64,000 bases of DNA from Tsukamurella sputi (GCF_007858445.1 NZ_VIGV01000002.1:620001-684000); one strand, 5' to 3'. Counted from the first letter of the stretch, positions 34,745 through 44,053 are shown. Program-made: numbers and translations. The notes: a model not told the origin generated them from the sequence alone.

Positions 34745-36116
34745 CGGGAACCCTCTCGGTCACCTCGGCGACGGGCTCGGCGGACTCGTCCGCGTAGACG
34801 TCCTTGCGGGGCGCGTTGTAGGCGTCCTCGTCGAGGATGCCCTCCTGCTTGGCGACGATCGTCGGGACGAGCGCCTGGCCGGTCACGTTGAGCGCGGTGC
34901 GCCCCATGTCGACGATCGGCTCGACGGCCAGCAGCAGCCCGACGCCCGCGAGCGGCAACCCGAGGGTGGACAGAGTGAGCGTCAGCATCACGGTGGCGCC
35001 GGTGGTGCCCGCCGTCGCGGCGGAGCCGATCACCGAGACGATCACGATGAGCAGATAGTCGGTGAAGTCGAGCGGCACGTGGAAGAACTGCGCCACGAAG
35101 ATCGCCGCGATCGCCGGGTAGATCGCCGCGCAGCCGTCCATCTTCGTGGTCGCGCCCAGCGGCACGGCGAAGGAGGCGTACTCGCGCGGCACGCCGAGGT
35201 TCCGCTCGGTGACGCGCTCGGTCACGGGCAGGGTGCCGATCGAGCTGCGGGAGACGAAACCGAGCTGCGCGGCCGGCCAGACGCCGCTGAAGAACTGCTT
35301 CACCGAGAGGCCGTGCGCCTTGATGATCAGCGGGTACACCACCAGCCCCACGATCAGCAGGCCCAGGTAGATCGCGCCCGTGAAGACGCCCAGGGAACCG
35401 ATGGCGTCCCATCCGTAGGTCGCGACGGCGGTGCCGATGAGCGCGGCGGTGCCGATCGGCGCGAGGCGGATGATCCACCACAGCACCTTCTGGATGATGG
35501 CGAGCAGCGAGGTGTTGAAGGTGATGAAGGGCTCGGCCTTGTCGCCCACCTTGAGCGCCGCGATGCCGATCGCGGCCGCCACGACGAGCACCTGCAGCAC
35601 GTTGAAGCTGAGCGAGACGGAACCGTCGGAGGCCTTGGCCTGCAGGCCCAGGAAGTTCGACGGGACCAGGCCGGTCAGGAAGGCCCACCAGGACCCCGTG
35701 CTCGACGGCGCCTTGCCGTCCCCCGTCACGGTGGTGTGCGCCCCGGGCTGCAGCACCAGGCCGAGGATGATGCCGATGATCACCGAGATGAAGGCGGTGA
35801 TCGCGAACCACAGCAGCGTCTTGCCGGCCAGGCGCGCCGCGTTGGTCACGTTGCGCAGGTTGGCGATCGACGCGATGACCGCGGTCACCACGAGCGGCAC
35901 CACGGCGACGGTCAGCAGCTTGACGTAGCTGGAGCCGATCGTCTTGAGGGTGCCGACCAGCCAGTTGACGTTGCCGTCGGCGGCCGGCGCCATGCTGCGG
36001 GCCAGCAGGCCCAGCAGCACGCCGGCGACGAGACCGACGATGATCTGGAAGCCGAAGTTCTTCAGCAGGGGCGGGATTCGAGAGGGCTTCTGCGCAGGGG
36101 TGACGGCAGAGGACAT
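34734..36116 (-). CDS. Dicarboxylate/amino acid:cation symporter (DAACS family)
   Basis: A 460-residue membrane transporter of the GltP/DctA family. Conserved segments include the SRSSIGTLPVT serine-rich re-entrant loop, GATTKMDGCAAIYPAIAAIF, and LAVEPIVDMGRTALNVTGQAL, equivalent to the NMDG/DR-T substrate and sodium sites, with MDG and DMGRTALNVTG readable. It should take up C4-dicarboxylates or acidic/neutral amino acids with Na+ or H+. I placed the start at the ATG at 36116 because AAGGAC precedes it by 6 nt; an ATG six codons upstream lacks a ribosome site. A cytoplasmic acidic tail follows the last helix. Confidence 0.92.
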   Translation of the reverse strand: MSSAVTPAQKPSRIPPLLKNFGFQIIVGLVAGVLLGLLARSMAPAADGNVNWLVGTLKTIGSSYVKLLTVAVVPLVVTAVIASIANLRNVTNAARLAGKTLLWFAITAFISVIIGIILGLVLQPGAHTTVTGDGKAPSSTGSWWAFLTGLVPSNFLGLQAKASDGSVSLSFNVLQVLVVAAAIGIAALKVGDKAEPFITFNTSLLAIIQKVLWWIIRLAPIGTAALIGTAVATYGWDAIGSLGVFTGAIYLGLLIVGLVVYPLIIKAHGLSVKQFFSGVWPAAQLGFVSRSSIGTLPVTERVTERNLGVPREYASFAVPLGATTKMDGCAAIYPAIAAIFVAQFFHVPLDFTDYLLIVIVSVIGSAATAGTTGATVMLTLTLSTLGLPLAGVGLLLAVEPIVDMGRTALNVTGQALVPTIVAKQEGILDEDAYNAPRKDVYADESAEPVAEVTERVPATA

Positions 36117-36341
36117 AGTCGTGTCCTTAGACATAGGGGCCCGGATGCGGGCGGAGAAGGCGTGCGGGAACGGGACGGATCAGCGGCGACAGAGCGCGCT
36201 GGCCGTCTGCACCTGGTCGACGAACCGTCGACTCGTGAGGAGGCACTGCACCCGACGAATGCTACGCCCCGTCGCGGAAGCGTCGAACCACGGCCCGGGC
36301 CGGATTTTCGCCGGGCCGGGCACCTGCGGTTGGATCGACGG

Positions 36342-37538
36342 GTGTCAGATTCTCGCGCGAACTCTCCGGGAAACCTGCGGCTGGCCCTCATCCTGGGCTC
36401 GCTGTCGGCGTTCGGCCCCATCACGACCGATCTCTACCTCCCCGCCCTGCCCGCCGCGGCCGCGGATCTCGGCGCCTCGCAACCCGCGATCCAGGCGACG
36501 CTCACCGCGTGCCTGATCGGCCTCGCGGTGGGCCAGATCTTCGTCGGCCCTTTGTCGGACTCGATCGGCCGGCGCCCCCCGATGATCGCGGGGATGGCAC
36601 TGTTCATCGTCAGCTCGCTGCTGTGCGCGCTGGCCCCGTCGGTGTACCTGCTGGACGCCGCACGGCTGCTGCAGGGGACGGCCGGCGCCGCGGGGATCGT
36701 GCTGAGCCTCGCCATCGTCCGGGACCTGTTCGACGGTGTCGCCGCCGCCCGGATGATCTCCGCGCTGATGGCGGTCGGCGGTGTGGCCCCGATCGTCGCG
36801 CCGCTCGCGGGTGCGCAGCTCCTGCGGTTCACCGAGTGGCGCGGCCTGTTCGTGGTGCTGGCCGTGCTCGGGGTGGCGCTGCTCGCGATCGCGGTCGTCT
36901 CGGTGCCGGAGACGTTGCCGGCGGCGGACCGTCGGCCGGTGGGCTGGGCATCGGTGGCGGGCGGTTTCGCTTCGCTCGCCCGGGACCGGCGCTTCGTGGC
37001 GCTCACGCTGACCGGCGGCCTGGCCTTCGCGGCGATGTTCGCCTACATCTCCACCTCGGCCTTCGTCTTCCAGAGCCACTACGGCTACTCCGAATCGGAG
37101 TTCAGCCTGGTCTTCGCCGTGAACGCCGTGGGGCTGCTCGTGACCAACCTGGTCGCCGGGCGGCTGGTGGGCCGCGTCCCCGTGGCCACGCTGGTCCGGA
37201 TCGGCCTGGCCGGCATGACGATCGGGGCGGTCGCGTCGCTGGCCGCGCTCTCCGCGGGACATCCGCCGCTGGTCATCGCGTCGCTGTTCGTCACCGTCTC
37301 GAGCCTCGGCCTCGTCATGCCGACGGTGTCGGCGCTCGCCCTGGACGACCACGGCGACCTGGCCGGCACCGCCTCCGCGGCGCTGGGTGCGGCCCGCATG
37401 GTGCTGGGCGGCGTCGCGGCCCTGTTCGCCGGGATCGGCGGCGACCCGGTCGTGCTCGGCACGGTGATGGTGCTGTGCGCGCTGGGTGCCGCCGCGTCCT
37501 TCGTGATCGCCAAGCGAACGCCAACCGCGACCCGGTAA
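36342..37538 (+). CDS. Bcr/CflA-family MFS drug exporter
   Basis: A 398-residue twelve-helix exporter. LGSLSAFGPITTDLYLPALP in helix 1 is the Bcr/CflA signature, motif A is GPLSDSIGRRPPMIAGMALF, and motif C-like LLQGTAGAAGIVLSLAIVRDLF follows. Members export bicyclomycin, chloramphenicol or sulfonamides; the actual substrate is unknown. The GTG start has no clear ribosome site but TTGGAT ends 6 nt upstream, a variant -10. It is divergent from the symporter gene, and its TAA stop forms the start of the next gene's -10 box. Confidence 0.88.
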   Translation: MSDSRANSPGNLRLALILGSLSAFGPITTDLYLPALPAAAADLGASQPAIQATLTACLIGLAVGQIFVGPLSDSIGRRPPMIAGMALFIVSSLLCALAPSVYLLDAARLLQGTAGAAGIVLSLAIVRDLFDGVAAARMISALMAVGGVAPIVAPLAGAQLLRFTEWRGLFVVLAVLGVALLAIAVVSVPETLPAADRRPVGWASVAGGFASLARDRRFVALTLTGGLAFAAMFAYISTSAFVFQSHYGYSESEFSLVFAVNAVGLLVTNLVAGRLVGRVPVATLVRIGLAGMTIGAVASLAALSAGHPPLVIASLFVTVSSLGLVMPTVSALALDDHGDLAGTASAALGAARMVLGGVAALFAGIGGDPVVLGTVMVLCALGAAASFVIAKRTPTATR

Positions 37539-37541
37539 CGT
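37536..37541 (+). promoter_or_regulatory. -10 box TAACGT for the M48 peptidase gene, formed from the upstream stop codon
   Basis: TANNNT hexamer ending 7 nt before the ATG at 37549. Its first three bases are the TAA stop codon of the Bcr/CflA exporter gene. Confidence 0.58.
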
Positions 37542-37548
37542 GGCCGAC

Positions 37549-38616
37549 ATGACCGATTCAGTGTCCCGAAGCTATCGTTCGCTGCCCGGAATCAGCACTC
37601 GTGCGTGGGAGCACCCAGCGGACCGCGCCGCGCTCGTCGCGCTGCGCAGTCTCAAGGGCTTCGACACCGTGCTCAAGGCGATCTCCGCCCTGCTGCGCGA
37701 GCGCCAGCACCGGCTCCTGTACCTCGCCTCGGCGGTGCGCGTGGACGACAGGCAGTTCCGTGACCTGCACGAGATGCTGGAGGACTGCGCCCGCGTGCTG
37801 GACACGGACGTCGTCCCCGAGATGTACGTCGTGCAGAACCCCACGGTGAACGCCCTGACGATCGGCATGGACAGGCCCTTCATCGTGATCAACACCGGCC
37901 TGCTCGAGCTCCTCGACGCGGAGGAGAAGCGCTTCGTGATCGGCCACGAGCTCGGCCACGCCCTGTCCGGCCACGCCGTGTACCGCACGATGCTCATGCA
38001 CCTCATGCGGCTCGCGGGCACCTTCGGGCTGATCCCCATCGGCGGCTGGGCCCTGCGGGCCCTCGTCGCGGCACTCATGGAGTGGCAGCGCAAGTCCGAG
38101 CTGTCGGGCGACCGGGCGGGCCTGCTCTGTGTGCAGGACCCCGATGTCGCGATGCGCGTGCACATGAAGACCGCGGGCGGCACCCAGCTCGGCGAGATGG
38201 ACACGCAGCGCTTCCTCGCCCAGGCGGCGGAGTACGAGCGCACCGGCGACCTGCGCGACGGCGTGCTCAAGCTGCTCAACCTCGAGCTGCAGTCGCACCC
38301 GTTCTCGGTGCTCCGCGCCGCCGACCTGAACCGCTGGGTCGAGCGGGGCGACTACGGCCGCATCATCGGCGGCGAGTACCCCCGTCGGGACGACGACGAC
38401 AAGGCCAGCCCCGCCGACGAGTTCAAGACCGCCGCGCGCACCTACAAGGACGGCTTCGACGCCTCGGCCGACCCGCTCATCACCACGCTGCGCGATTTCG
38501 GTGCGTCGGCGGTGAACACCGTCGGGCAGGGGGTCACCGACGTCGCGACCGGCGTCGGCCGCAAGATCGACGAGTGGCGGCGCAACTCGGCCCGCAAGTA
38601 CGACGAGGGCGAGTGA
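37549..38616 (+). CDS. M48-family zinc metallopeptidase
   Basis: A 355-residue peptidase. The zinc motif HELGH sits in FVIGHELGHALSGHAVY (about 129-145), with the third ligand Glu in KSELSGDRAGLL; VPEMYVVQNPTVNALTIG is typical of M48 (HtpX/Oma1-related) proteins. There are one or two hydrophobic stretches after the motif (LIPIGGWALRALVAALM), so membrane association is likely. It has an acidic linker and a C-terminal helical region. A TAACGT box 7 nt before the ATG supports a leaderless start. The stop overlaps the next gene as GTGA, so three genes (to 40920) form an operon. Confidence 0.88.
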   Translation: MTDSVSRSYRSLPGISTRAWEHPADRAALVALRSLKGFDTVLKAISALLRERQHRLLYLASAVRVDDRQFRDLHEMLEDCARVLDTDVVPEMYVVQNPTVNALTIGMDRPFIVINTGLLELLDAEEKRFVIGHELGHALSGHAVYRTMLMHLMRLAGTFGLIPIGGWALRALVAALMEWQRKSELSGDRAGLLCVQDPDVAMRVHMKTAGGTQLGEMDTQRFLAQAAEYERTGDLRDGVLKLLNLELQSHPFSVLRAADLNRWVERGDYGRIIGGEYPRRDDDDKASPADEFKTAARTYKDGFDASADPLITTLRDFGASAVNTVGQGVTDVATGVGRKIDEWRRNSARKYDEGE

Positions 38617-39596
38617 GCGCTCCCCCGCCCGAGGGCCCTGCGGACGGGGCCGAGGACGAGCCCGCGCGCGACGCGCCGGTGCCGCTGAGCCGACGCCCCG
38701 CGGTGCTGACGATGCTGGCGCTCATCGTGGTCTGCATCCTCGGCAGCCTGCTCATGCGTGCCATGAACGGCTGGCTCAACCAGACCTCGGTGTTCTACGT
38801 CGGGCTGCCCGCGTTGCTGGCCGCGCTGCTGGTGATCTCCCGCCCGTCGACCAGCGCCTACGGCATCGTGCTCAAGGGCACCACGCTGTTCCTGCTGATC
38901 GCCGCGATCTTCGCCGGCGAGGGCGTGGTGTGCATCCTGTTCGCCGCTCCCCTCGTCTACGCGGTCGCCCTGCTCGTCGCGGCCCTGATCAACGCCGGCC
39001 GCACGTCGGGCCGCAACGCGCCCGCCGTCGTCGTGCCCGCGATCCTGCTGGCCGTCGCGTCGACCGAGGGCGCGGTGCCCGCCCTGACCCTGCCGGCCGA
39101 GAACACCGTCGTCGCCGAGCGGATCGTGGCCGCCTCACCCGAGCAGGTCCGCGCGGCCCTCGCCGGATCGCTGCGGTTCGCGGAGCCCACGGGTCTCCTG
39201 GCACTGGGCTTCCCGCGACCGCTCGAGGACCACTCCGAGGGCCTGGCGCCGGGGGCCGCGCGGCACATCGTCTTCAGCGGCGCGCCGCGGCGCGCGGCTC
39301 CCCTGCACGGGCACCACTGGGGCACGGCCCCGTCGACCCTGACGCTGCGCGTGGCCGCGGCGGGCGATCGCTCCGTGGACTACGTCGCGGAGAAGGACGC
39401 CACCCCGATCGCCACCTGGCTCACCTGGCGGGCCTCGACGGTGCGCTGGGAGCCCGCCGACGGAGGCACGCGGGTCTCCTGGTCACTGACTTTCGACCGG
39501 CGTCTCGCGCCCGCGGCCTACTGGACTCCGCTGGAACGGACTGTCGCCCAGCGGGCGGCGGATTACCTCGTCGGCTCTCTCGCCCTCCCCGGCTGA
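38613..39596 (+). CDS. Membrane protein with C-terminal SRPBCC-like domain
   Basis: A 327-residue protein. After a disordered acidic N-terminus (1-30) come about four transmembrane helices (33-150). A soluble C-terminal domain then begins with TVVAERIVAASPEQVRAALAGSLRF and continues with SVDYVAEKDATPIATWLTWRASTVRWEPADGGTRVSWSLTFDRRLAPAAYWTPLER, the beta-sheet and long C-terminal helix pattern of polyketide-cyclase/START-like ligand-binding domains. Substrate unknown. Start is GTG, overlapping the M48 stop (GTGA), with GAGGG upstream. Confidence 0.72.
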   Translation: MSAPPPEGPADGAEDEPARDAPVPLSRRPAVLTMLALIVVCILGSLLMRAMNGWLNQTSVFYVGLPALLAALLVISRPSTSAYGIVLKGTTLFLLIAAIFAGEGVVCILFAAPLVYAVALLVAALINAGRTSGRNAPAVVVPAILLAVASTEGAVPALTLPAENTVVAERIVAASPEQVRAALAGSLRFAEPTGLLALGFPRPLEDHSEGLAPGAARHIVFSGAPRRAAPLHGHHWGTAPSTLTLRVAAAGDRSVDYVAEKDATPIATWLTWRASTVRWEPADGGTRVSWSLTFDRRLAPAAYWTPLERTVAQRAADYLVGSLALPG

Positions 39597-39597
39597 C

Positions 39598-40920
39598 GTG
39601 CGCACCGCGCTGCCGCTGGAGTTCCTGCGCCCCGCCGTGGCCCTGGTCCCGTGGCTGCTCGCGGCGGCCGCGGCGGTCACCGCCGATCGGCGACGCCGGG
39701 CCGGCGCTGCCCTCGGCGCGCTCTGGAACGCGGTGGCACTGGTCGCGGTGAACGCCGTCGCGGTCCAGGCGGGCTGGTGGTCCTTCGGCAGCCCCGACCA
39801 TCCGGTGGACGGATCGAGCTGGTCCGGCGTCCCGATCGACGTCGTGCTCGGCTGGGCCGTCCTGTGGGGCGCGGTGCCGGTGCTGCTGGGCGCGGTGGTG
39901 CGGCCCGCACTCACCGCGGCGATCCTCGTCGGCGCGGACCTGATCGCGATGGCCGCGCTGGAGCCGCTCGTCGTGCTCGGGCGCGCGTGGCTGTGGGGCG
40001 AGGCGCTCGCCGTCACGCTCGCGCTCGTTCCCGGGCTGGTGCTGGGCGAACTGACGGCGCGCGGGCGGGCCGTGCGGGTGCGTTCCTGGCTGCAGACGGT
40101 GCTGTTCACGGCGATCCTCGCCTGGTGCCTGCCGTCAGCCGCGCTGGCCTTCGCCGGCCGACCGTGGGGCGAGGCGCTCGCCGCGTGGCCGCGAACGGTG
40201 CTGTCGCTGTGGGTGCAGGCCGGCCTCCTGCTCGCGATCGTCGCCCAGCGCGCGGTCGCGGAGTTCGCCGATTACGGCGGCACGCCCTTCCCGTGGGATC
40301 CCCCGTCGCACCTGGCCCGGACGGGGCCGTACGCCTACGTGGCGAATCCGATGCAGGCGTGTGCCGCGGCGATCCTGCTCGTCGAGGCCGCGGCCCTGCT
40401 GGAGTGGCGGCTCGCCGCGGCGACGGTGGTGGCGGTCGCGTTCTCCGCGGGTCTGGCCGCCCTGCACGAGGACGGCGAGCTCGAGCGCCGGTTCGGGCCG
40501 GCGTGGCGCGACTACCGGCGTGCGGTCCCCGCCTGGCGTCCGCGGTTGCACCCCGTCGACGGTGGCGGGCGCGCCGAGCTGTGGGTCTCCGCGACGTGCG
40601 GGGTGTGCGCCCCGGTCGGCGCGTGGTTCGCGCGGCGGGCCCCGGAGCAGTTACGGATCCGCGCCGCGGAGGAGCACCCGGCGGGCCTGCGCCGCGTGTA
40701 CTACGTCCGCGCCGCGACCGAGACTCCTCACGGGGACGATCGTCCCGCCGCGTCGGCGTCGGGGCTCGCCGCGATCGGCCGCGGCCTCGAACACCTCGGC
40801 CTGGGGTGGGCGGTCGTCGGCTGGGTACTCCGGGCGCCCGTGCTGTCCCCGCTCCTGCAGGTCACGGTCGATGCGCTCGGCGGCGGGCCGCGGCGGCTCG
40901 ACGGAGATGCCCGTTCGTAG
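39598..40920 (+). CDS. Isoprenylcysteine-methyltransferase-like membrane protein fused to a DCC-like thiol domain
   Basis: A 440-residue protein. The N-terminal half is polytopic (about eight helices). The middle region carries RTGPYAYVANPMQACAAAILLVEA and LHEDGELERRFGPAWRDYRRAVPAWRPRL, the PEMT/ICMT-type methyltransferase motif (GPYxxxRNPxxxx; ExxLxxxFGxxYxxY). The C-terminal about 110 residues (ELWVSATCGVCAPVGAWFARRAPEQLRIRAAEEH...) look like a DUF393/DCC thioredoxin-like domain with a CxxC pair (TCGVC). I know of no standard family with this fusion. It is third in the M48-SRPBCC operon, starting 1 bp after the previous stop. It may methylate or reduce a lipid-linked substrate; that is speculative. 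Confidence 0.75.
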   Translation: MRTALPLEFLRPAVALVPWLLAAAAAVTADRRRRAGAALGALWNAVALVAVNAVAVQAGWWSFGSPDHPVDGSSWSGVPIDVVLGWAVLWGAVPVLLGAVVRPALTAAILVGADLIAMAALEPLVVLGRAWLWGEALAVTLALVPGLVLGELTARGRAVRVRSWLQTVLFTAILAWCLPSAALAFAGRPWGEALAAWPRTVLSLWVQAGLLLAIVAQRAVAEFADYGGTPFPWDPPSHLARTGPYAYVANPMQACAAAILLVEAAALLEWRLAAATVVAVAFSAGLAALHEDGELERRFGPAWRDYRRAVPAWRPRLHPVDGGGRAELWVSATCGVCAPVGAWFARRAPEQLRIRAAEEHPAGLRRVYYVRAATETPHGDDRPAASASGLAAIGRGLEHLGLGWAVVGWVLRAPVLSPLLQVTVDALGGGPRRLDGDARS

Positions 40921-41022
40921 TCCCGGCGGTGCCGTGTCAACCCCCTGTGGAAACAGCGGATCGCTCCACAGGGTGGGGCGCACGGCCCGGTTTCCGGCGG
41001 CGGCGTGCGGCACCGTCGGGGC

Positions 41023-41526
41023 ATGCGCACCGTCCGTTCCGTCGTACTCGCCCTCGTCGTCGCGCTCGGCGCCGCGCCACCCACCGCGGCCGCCGGCGAC
41101 TACGACTGGCCGCTGGACCCGCGGCCGTCGGTCGCCCGCCCGTTCGCGAACCCGGACAAGCGGTGGCAGCCGGGCCACCGCGGCGCCGATCTCGCCGCCG
41201 TCCCCGGCCAGACGGTGTACGCCGCCGGGGCCGGGCGGGTACATCACGTCGGCCGCGTCGACGACCGCATCGTGGTCTCCGTGCTGCATCCGAACGGTCT
41301 CCTCACCACCTACGAGCCGATCGAGGATCCGATGGTCCGCGCGGGCGACGAGGTGGGGATCGGATCGCCGTTGGGCCGCGTCGCTGCGGGCCACGAGGGC
41401 TGCCCTGCGGCGGCGTGCCTGCACTGGGGCCTGCGACGGGGCGCGGGACACGCCGCCGAGTACTTCGATCCGCTGCTCCTCGTCGGCGCCGCGCCGGTGC
41501 GGCTGCTGCCCGACGCAGCGGGATGA
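41023..41526 (+). CDS. Secreted M23-family (LytM) peptidoglycan peptidase
   Basis: A 167-residue exported protein: signal peptide (1-24, cleavage near TAAAG), then an M23 domain. Metal ligands are His52 and Asp56 in GHRGADL and the His in CLHWGL near residue 134. Residues WPLDPRPSVARPF at its start are typical of Rv2891-like proteins. It likely cleaves or binds peptidoglycan. In M. tuberculosis the homologue directly adjoins rpsB divergently; here an 11-kb block separates them. The ATG at 41023 is the best fit to the signal peptide; no clear ribosome site precedes it. Confidence 0.87.
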   Translation: MRTVRSVVLALVVALGAAPPTAAAGDYDWPLDPRPSVARPFANPDKRWQPGHRGADLAAVPGQTVYAAGAGRVHHVGRVDDRIVVSVLHPNGLLTTYEPIEDPMVRAGDEVGIGSPLGRVAAGHEGCPAAACLHWGLRRGAGHAAEYFDPLLLVGAAPVRLLPDAAG

Positions 41527-41586
41527 ATCGGACCCGTTCGCCGCGCCGTCGCGCGCGGACCGTCGGAGAATGCGACGATTCCTCCC

Positions 41587-43146
41587 GTGACGGACGCGAG
41601 CACGCCAGAATCGACCCAGGACGACGCGAAAGCGGAACGGCTTCAGGAGGCACAGACGATCGCGTACCCCAGCGGCTCCACGCGGCGCTCCCGCACGGCC
41701 CCGCAGGACGATCCCACGCTGGTGGTGCTGTTCGGCGCCACCGGCGATCTCGCGCGGCGAAAGCTGCTGTGCGGCCTGGGCTATCTGGCGGTGTCCGGCC
41801 TCGCGCCCGATATGCGCGTGATCGGTACCAGCCTCGACGACATGACCGACGACGAATTCCGCACCTTCGCCAAGAAGGCGATCGACGAGCTCGGTGCCCG
41901 TAAGCTCACCGCCGAGCAGTGGGAACTCTTCGCGCCCAAGCTCTCCTACGTCAACACCTCCGCCGGGCCCGAGGCGCTGGCCGACGCGGTCGCGGCGAAG
42001 GAGCAGGAGCTGGCCGACGCGGACGCGCGGGGCGACCGCGAGAGGGTGCGCCGCCTCTACTACCTCAGCGTGCCGCCCAAGGCCGCGACCAAGGTGATCG
42101 AGACGCTGAACACCGCAGGTCTCGTGGACCGTTCGCGGGTGATCATGGAGAAGCCCTTCGGTGAGGATCTGGAGTCGGCGCTCGCCCTCAACGACGAGGT
42201 GCACAAGACCTTCAAAGAGAAGCAGATCTTCCGGATCGATCACTTCCTCGGCAAGGAGGCGGCCCAGAACATCTTGGCCTTCCGCTTCGCGAACGGCCTG
42301 TTCGAGCCGATCTGGAACCGCAACTTCATCGACCACGTGCAGATCGACATCCCGGAATCGCTGGGCCTCGACGCGCGCGCCGCGTTCTACGAGCCCACCG
42401 GCGCGTACAAGGACATGGTGGTCACGCACCTGTTCCAGGTGATGGCCTTCGTCGCGATGGAGCCGCCGACGGCCCTGGAACCGCGCGCGATCTCCGAGGA
42501 GAAGAACAAGGTCTTCCGGTCGCTGGAGCCGATCCGGCCCGACGACGTGATCCGCGGCCAGTACGCCGGGTACCGGCAGGAGAAGGGCGTCGACCCCGAG
42601 TCCGACACCGAGACCTTCATCGCGCTCAAGGCGCGGATCGACAACTGGCGCTGGGCCGGTGTCCCCTTCTACCTGCGCACCGGCAAGAAGCTCGCGCAGG
42701 GCATGCGGATCATCTCGATCGCCTTCAAGGAGGCGCCCAAGTCGATGTTCCCGGCCGGCTCGGGCATCGGGCAGCAGGGCCCCGACCACCTGACCTTCGA
42801 CCTGGCCGACGAGTCCAAGGTCTCGCTGTCCTTCTACGGCAAGCGCCCCGGCCCCGGCATGCGCCTGTCGAAGCTGTCCATGCAGTTCTCCACCGAGGAC
42901 ACCGAGCAGGCCGACGACGTGCTCGAGGCCTACGAGCGACTCATCCTCGACGCGATCCACGGCGATCACACGCTGTTCACCACCGCCGAGGGCATCGAAT
43001 CGCTGTGGGAACGCTCGATCCCGCTGCTCGACGATCCGCCGCCGGTGCGCCAGTACGAGCCGGGCTCGTGGGGACCGAACTCGATCCACCAGCTGATCGC
43101 GCCGAACGCCTGGCGCCTGCCCTTCGAACGCAGCTGGCGGGACTAG
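41587..43146 (+). CDS. zwf: Glucose-6-phosphate dehydrogenase
   Basis: The first enzyme of the oxidative pentose phosphate pathway, producing NADPH. VLFGATGDLARRKLLCGLGYLAVSG is the NADP fold, FRIDHFLGKEAAQNI is the active-site signature with catalytic His, and EEKNKVFRSL and VPFYLRTGKKL are conserved. The 519 residues include about 35 extra N-terminal residues rich in acidic and basic amino acids. It is not in the usual tkt-tal-zwf-opcA cluster and may be a second, lineage-specific isoform. It is convergent with xerC. Confidence 0.95.
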   Translation: MTDASTPESTQDDAKAERLQEAQTIAYPSGSTRRSRTAPQDDPTLVVLFGATGDLARRKLLCGLGYLAVSGLAPDMRVIGTSLDDMTDDEFRTFAKKAIDELGARKLTAEQWELFAPKLSYVNTSAGPEALADAVAAKEQELADADARGDRERVRRLYYLSVPPKAATKVIETLNTAGLVDRSRVIMEKPFGEDLESALALNDEVHKTFKEKQIFRIDHFLGKEAAQNILAFRFANGLFEPIWNRNFIDHVQIDIPESLGLDARAAFYEPTGAYKDMVVTHLFQVMAFVAMEPPTALEPRAISEEKNKVFRSLEPIRPDDVIRGQYAGYRQEKGVDPESDTETFIALKARIDNWRWAGVPFYLRTGKKLAQGMRIISIAFKEAPKSMFPAGSGIGQQGPDHLTFDLADESKVSLSFYGKRPGPGMRLSKLSMQFSTEDTEQADDVLEAYERLILDAIHGDHTLFTTAEGIESLWERSIPLLDDPPPVRQYEPGSWGPNSIHQLIAPNAWRLPFERSWRD

Positions 43147-43150
43147 TCCG

Positions 43151-44047
43151 TCAGGCCCGCGGGTGTGCCTGCTCGTGCGCGGCCCGCAGCCGGGCGACGG
43201 AGACGTGCGTGTAGAGCTGCGTGGTCGCCAGCGAGGAATGGCCGAGGAGCTCCTGCACGACGCGCAGATCCGCACCACCGTCGAGCAGGTGGGTGGCGGC
43301 GGTGTGCCGGAGCCCGTGCGGCGCCACCTCGCGCCCGCCCGGCACCGAACCGGTGACCTGGTGCACGACGGTCCGCGCCTGCCGCGGGTCGAGCCGCCCG
43401 CCGCGCGCCCCGAGGAACAGGGCGCTGCCGGAACGCTCGGTGACCAGCCCGGGCCGGGCATCGTCGAGCCAGCGGCGCAGGGCGGCCCCGGCGGGCGCGC
43501 CGAAGGGCACGGTCCGCTCCTTGTCGCCCTTGCCGATCACGGTGAGTACGCGCCGCCCGTGGTCCACGGAGCCGAGGTCGAGCCCGCACAGCTCGCTCAC
43601 GCGGATCCCCGTGGCGTAGAGGGTCTCCGCGATCGCGAGGTCGCGGACGGCGATCGGATCGCCCTCCGCCGCGCCGGAGGCCGCGTTGCGCAGAGCCTGC
43701 CCGGCGTCGTCGGAGGAGAGCACCGCGGGGAGCGTGCGGTGCGCGCGCGGCGCCTTGAGCCGCACGCCCGGGTCGGTCTGCAGGTACCCGCGGCGGGCGG
43801 CCCAGGCGGTGTAGGTGCGGGCCGACGAGGCCTGTCGCGCGAGGGTGGTCCGCGCGGCGCCGGCTGCCGCGCGCTCCCCGAGCCAGGCGCGCAGGGTGGC
43901 CAGGTCCAGACGGTCCGCCGCCACCCCCCGCTCCGCCGCGAAGGCGAGCAGAGCGGTCAGGTCGGCGAGGTAGGCCCGCACGGTGTGCTCGCTGCGGCCG
44001 CGCTCGAGCCGCAGGTACGTCTCGTACTCCGCCAGCGCGTCGGTCAT
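43151..44047 (-). CDS. xerC: Tyrosine recombinase XerC
   Basis: The dif-site recombinase that with XerD resolves chromosome dimers. The 298-residue protein has an N-terminal SAM-like core-binding domain and a C-terminal catalytic domain with Arg in [10 protein letters not shown], Lys in [25 protein letters not shown] (His-Leu-Arg-His), [14 protein letters not shown] (His and Tyr nucleophile). The position before dprA and after the M23 peptidase matches Rv2894c. ATG at 44047 with TAGGCT 6 nt upstream, supporting a leaderless start. Confidence 0.94.
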   Translation of the reverse strand: MTDALAEYETYLRLERGRSEHTVRAYLADLTALLAFAAERGVAADRLDLATLRAWLGERAAAGAARTTLARQASSARTYTAWAARRGYLQTDPGVRLKAPRAHRTLPAVLSSDDAGQALRNAASGAAEGDPIAVRDLAIAETLYATGIRVSELCGLDLGSVDHGRRVLTVIGKGDKERTVPFGAPAGAALRRWLDDARPGLVTERSGSALFLGARGGRLDPRQARTVVHQVTGSVPGGREVAPHGLRHTAATHLLDGGADLRVVQELLGHSSLATTQLYTHVSVARLRAAHEQAHPRA

Positions 44048-44053
44048 GGCCCC

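Noticed and set aside
36292-36317. Hairpin GGCCCGG-N12-CCGGGCC upstream of the Bcr/CflA gene as a riboswitch
   Set aside because: Short GC stems are expected at this base composition and no aptamer-like conserved core is visible.
34515-36340. Long plus-strand extension of the Bcr/CflA frame through the symporter
   Set aside because: The MFS signature begins only after the GTG at 36342; the extension is antisense to the symporter.
40651-43461. 936-codon minus-strand frame opposite the M23 and zwf genes
   Set aside because: Zwf and the M23 peptidase are certain on the plus strand; the minus frame is a GC-driven shadow.
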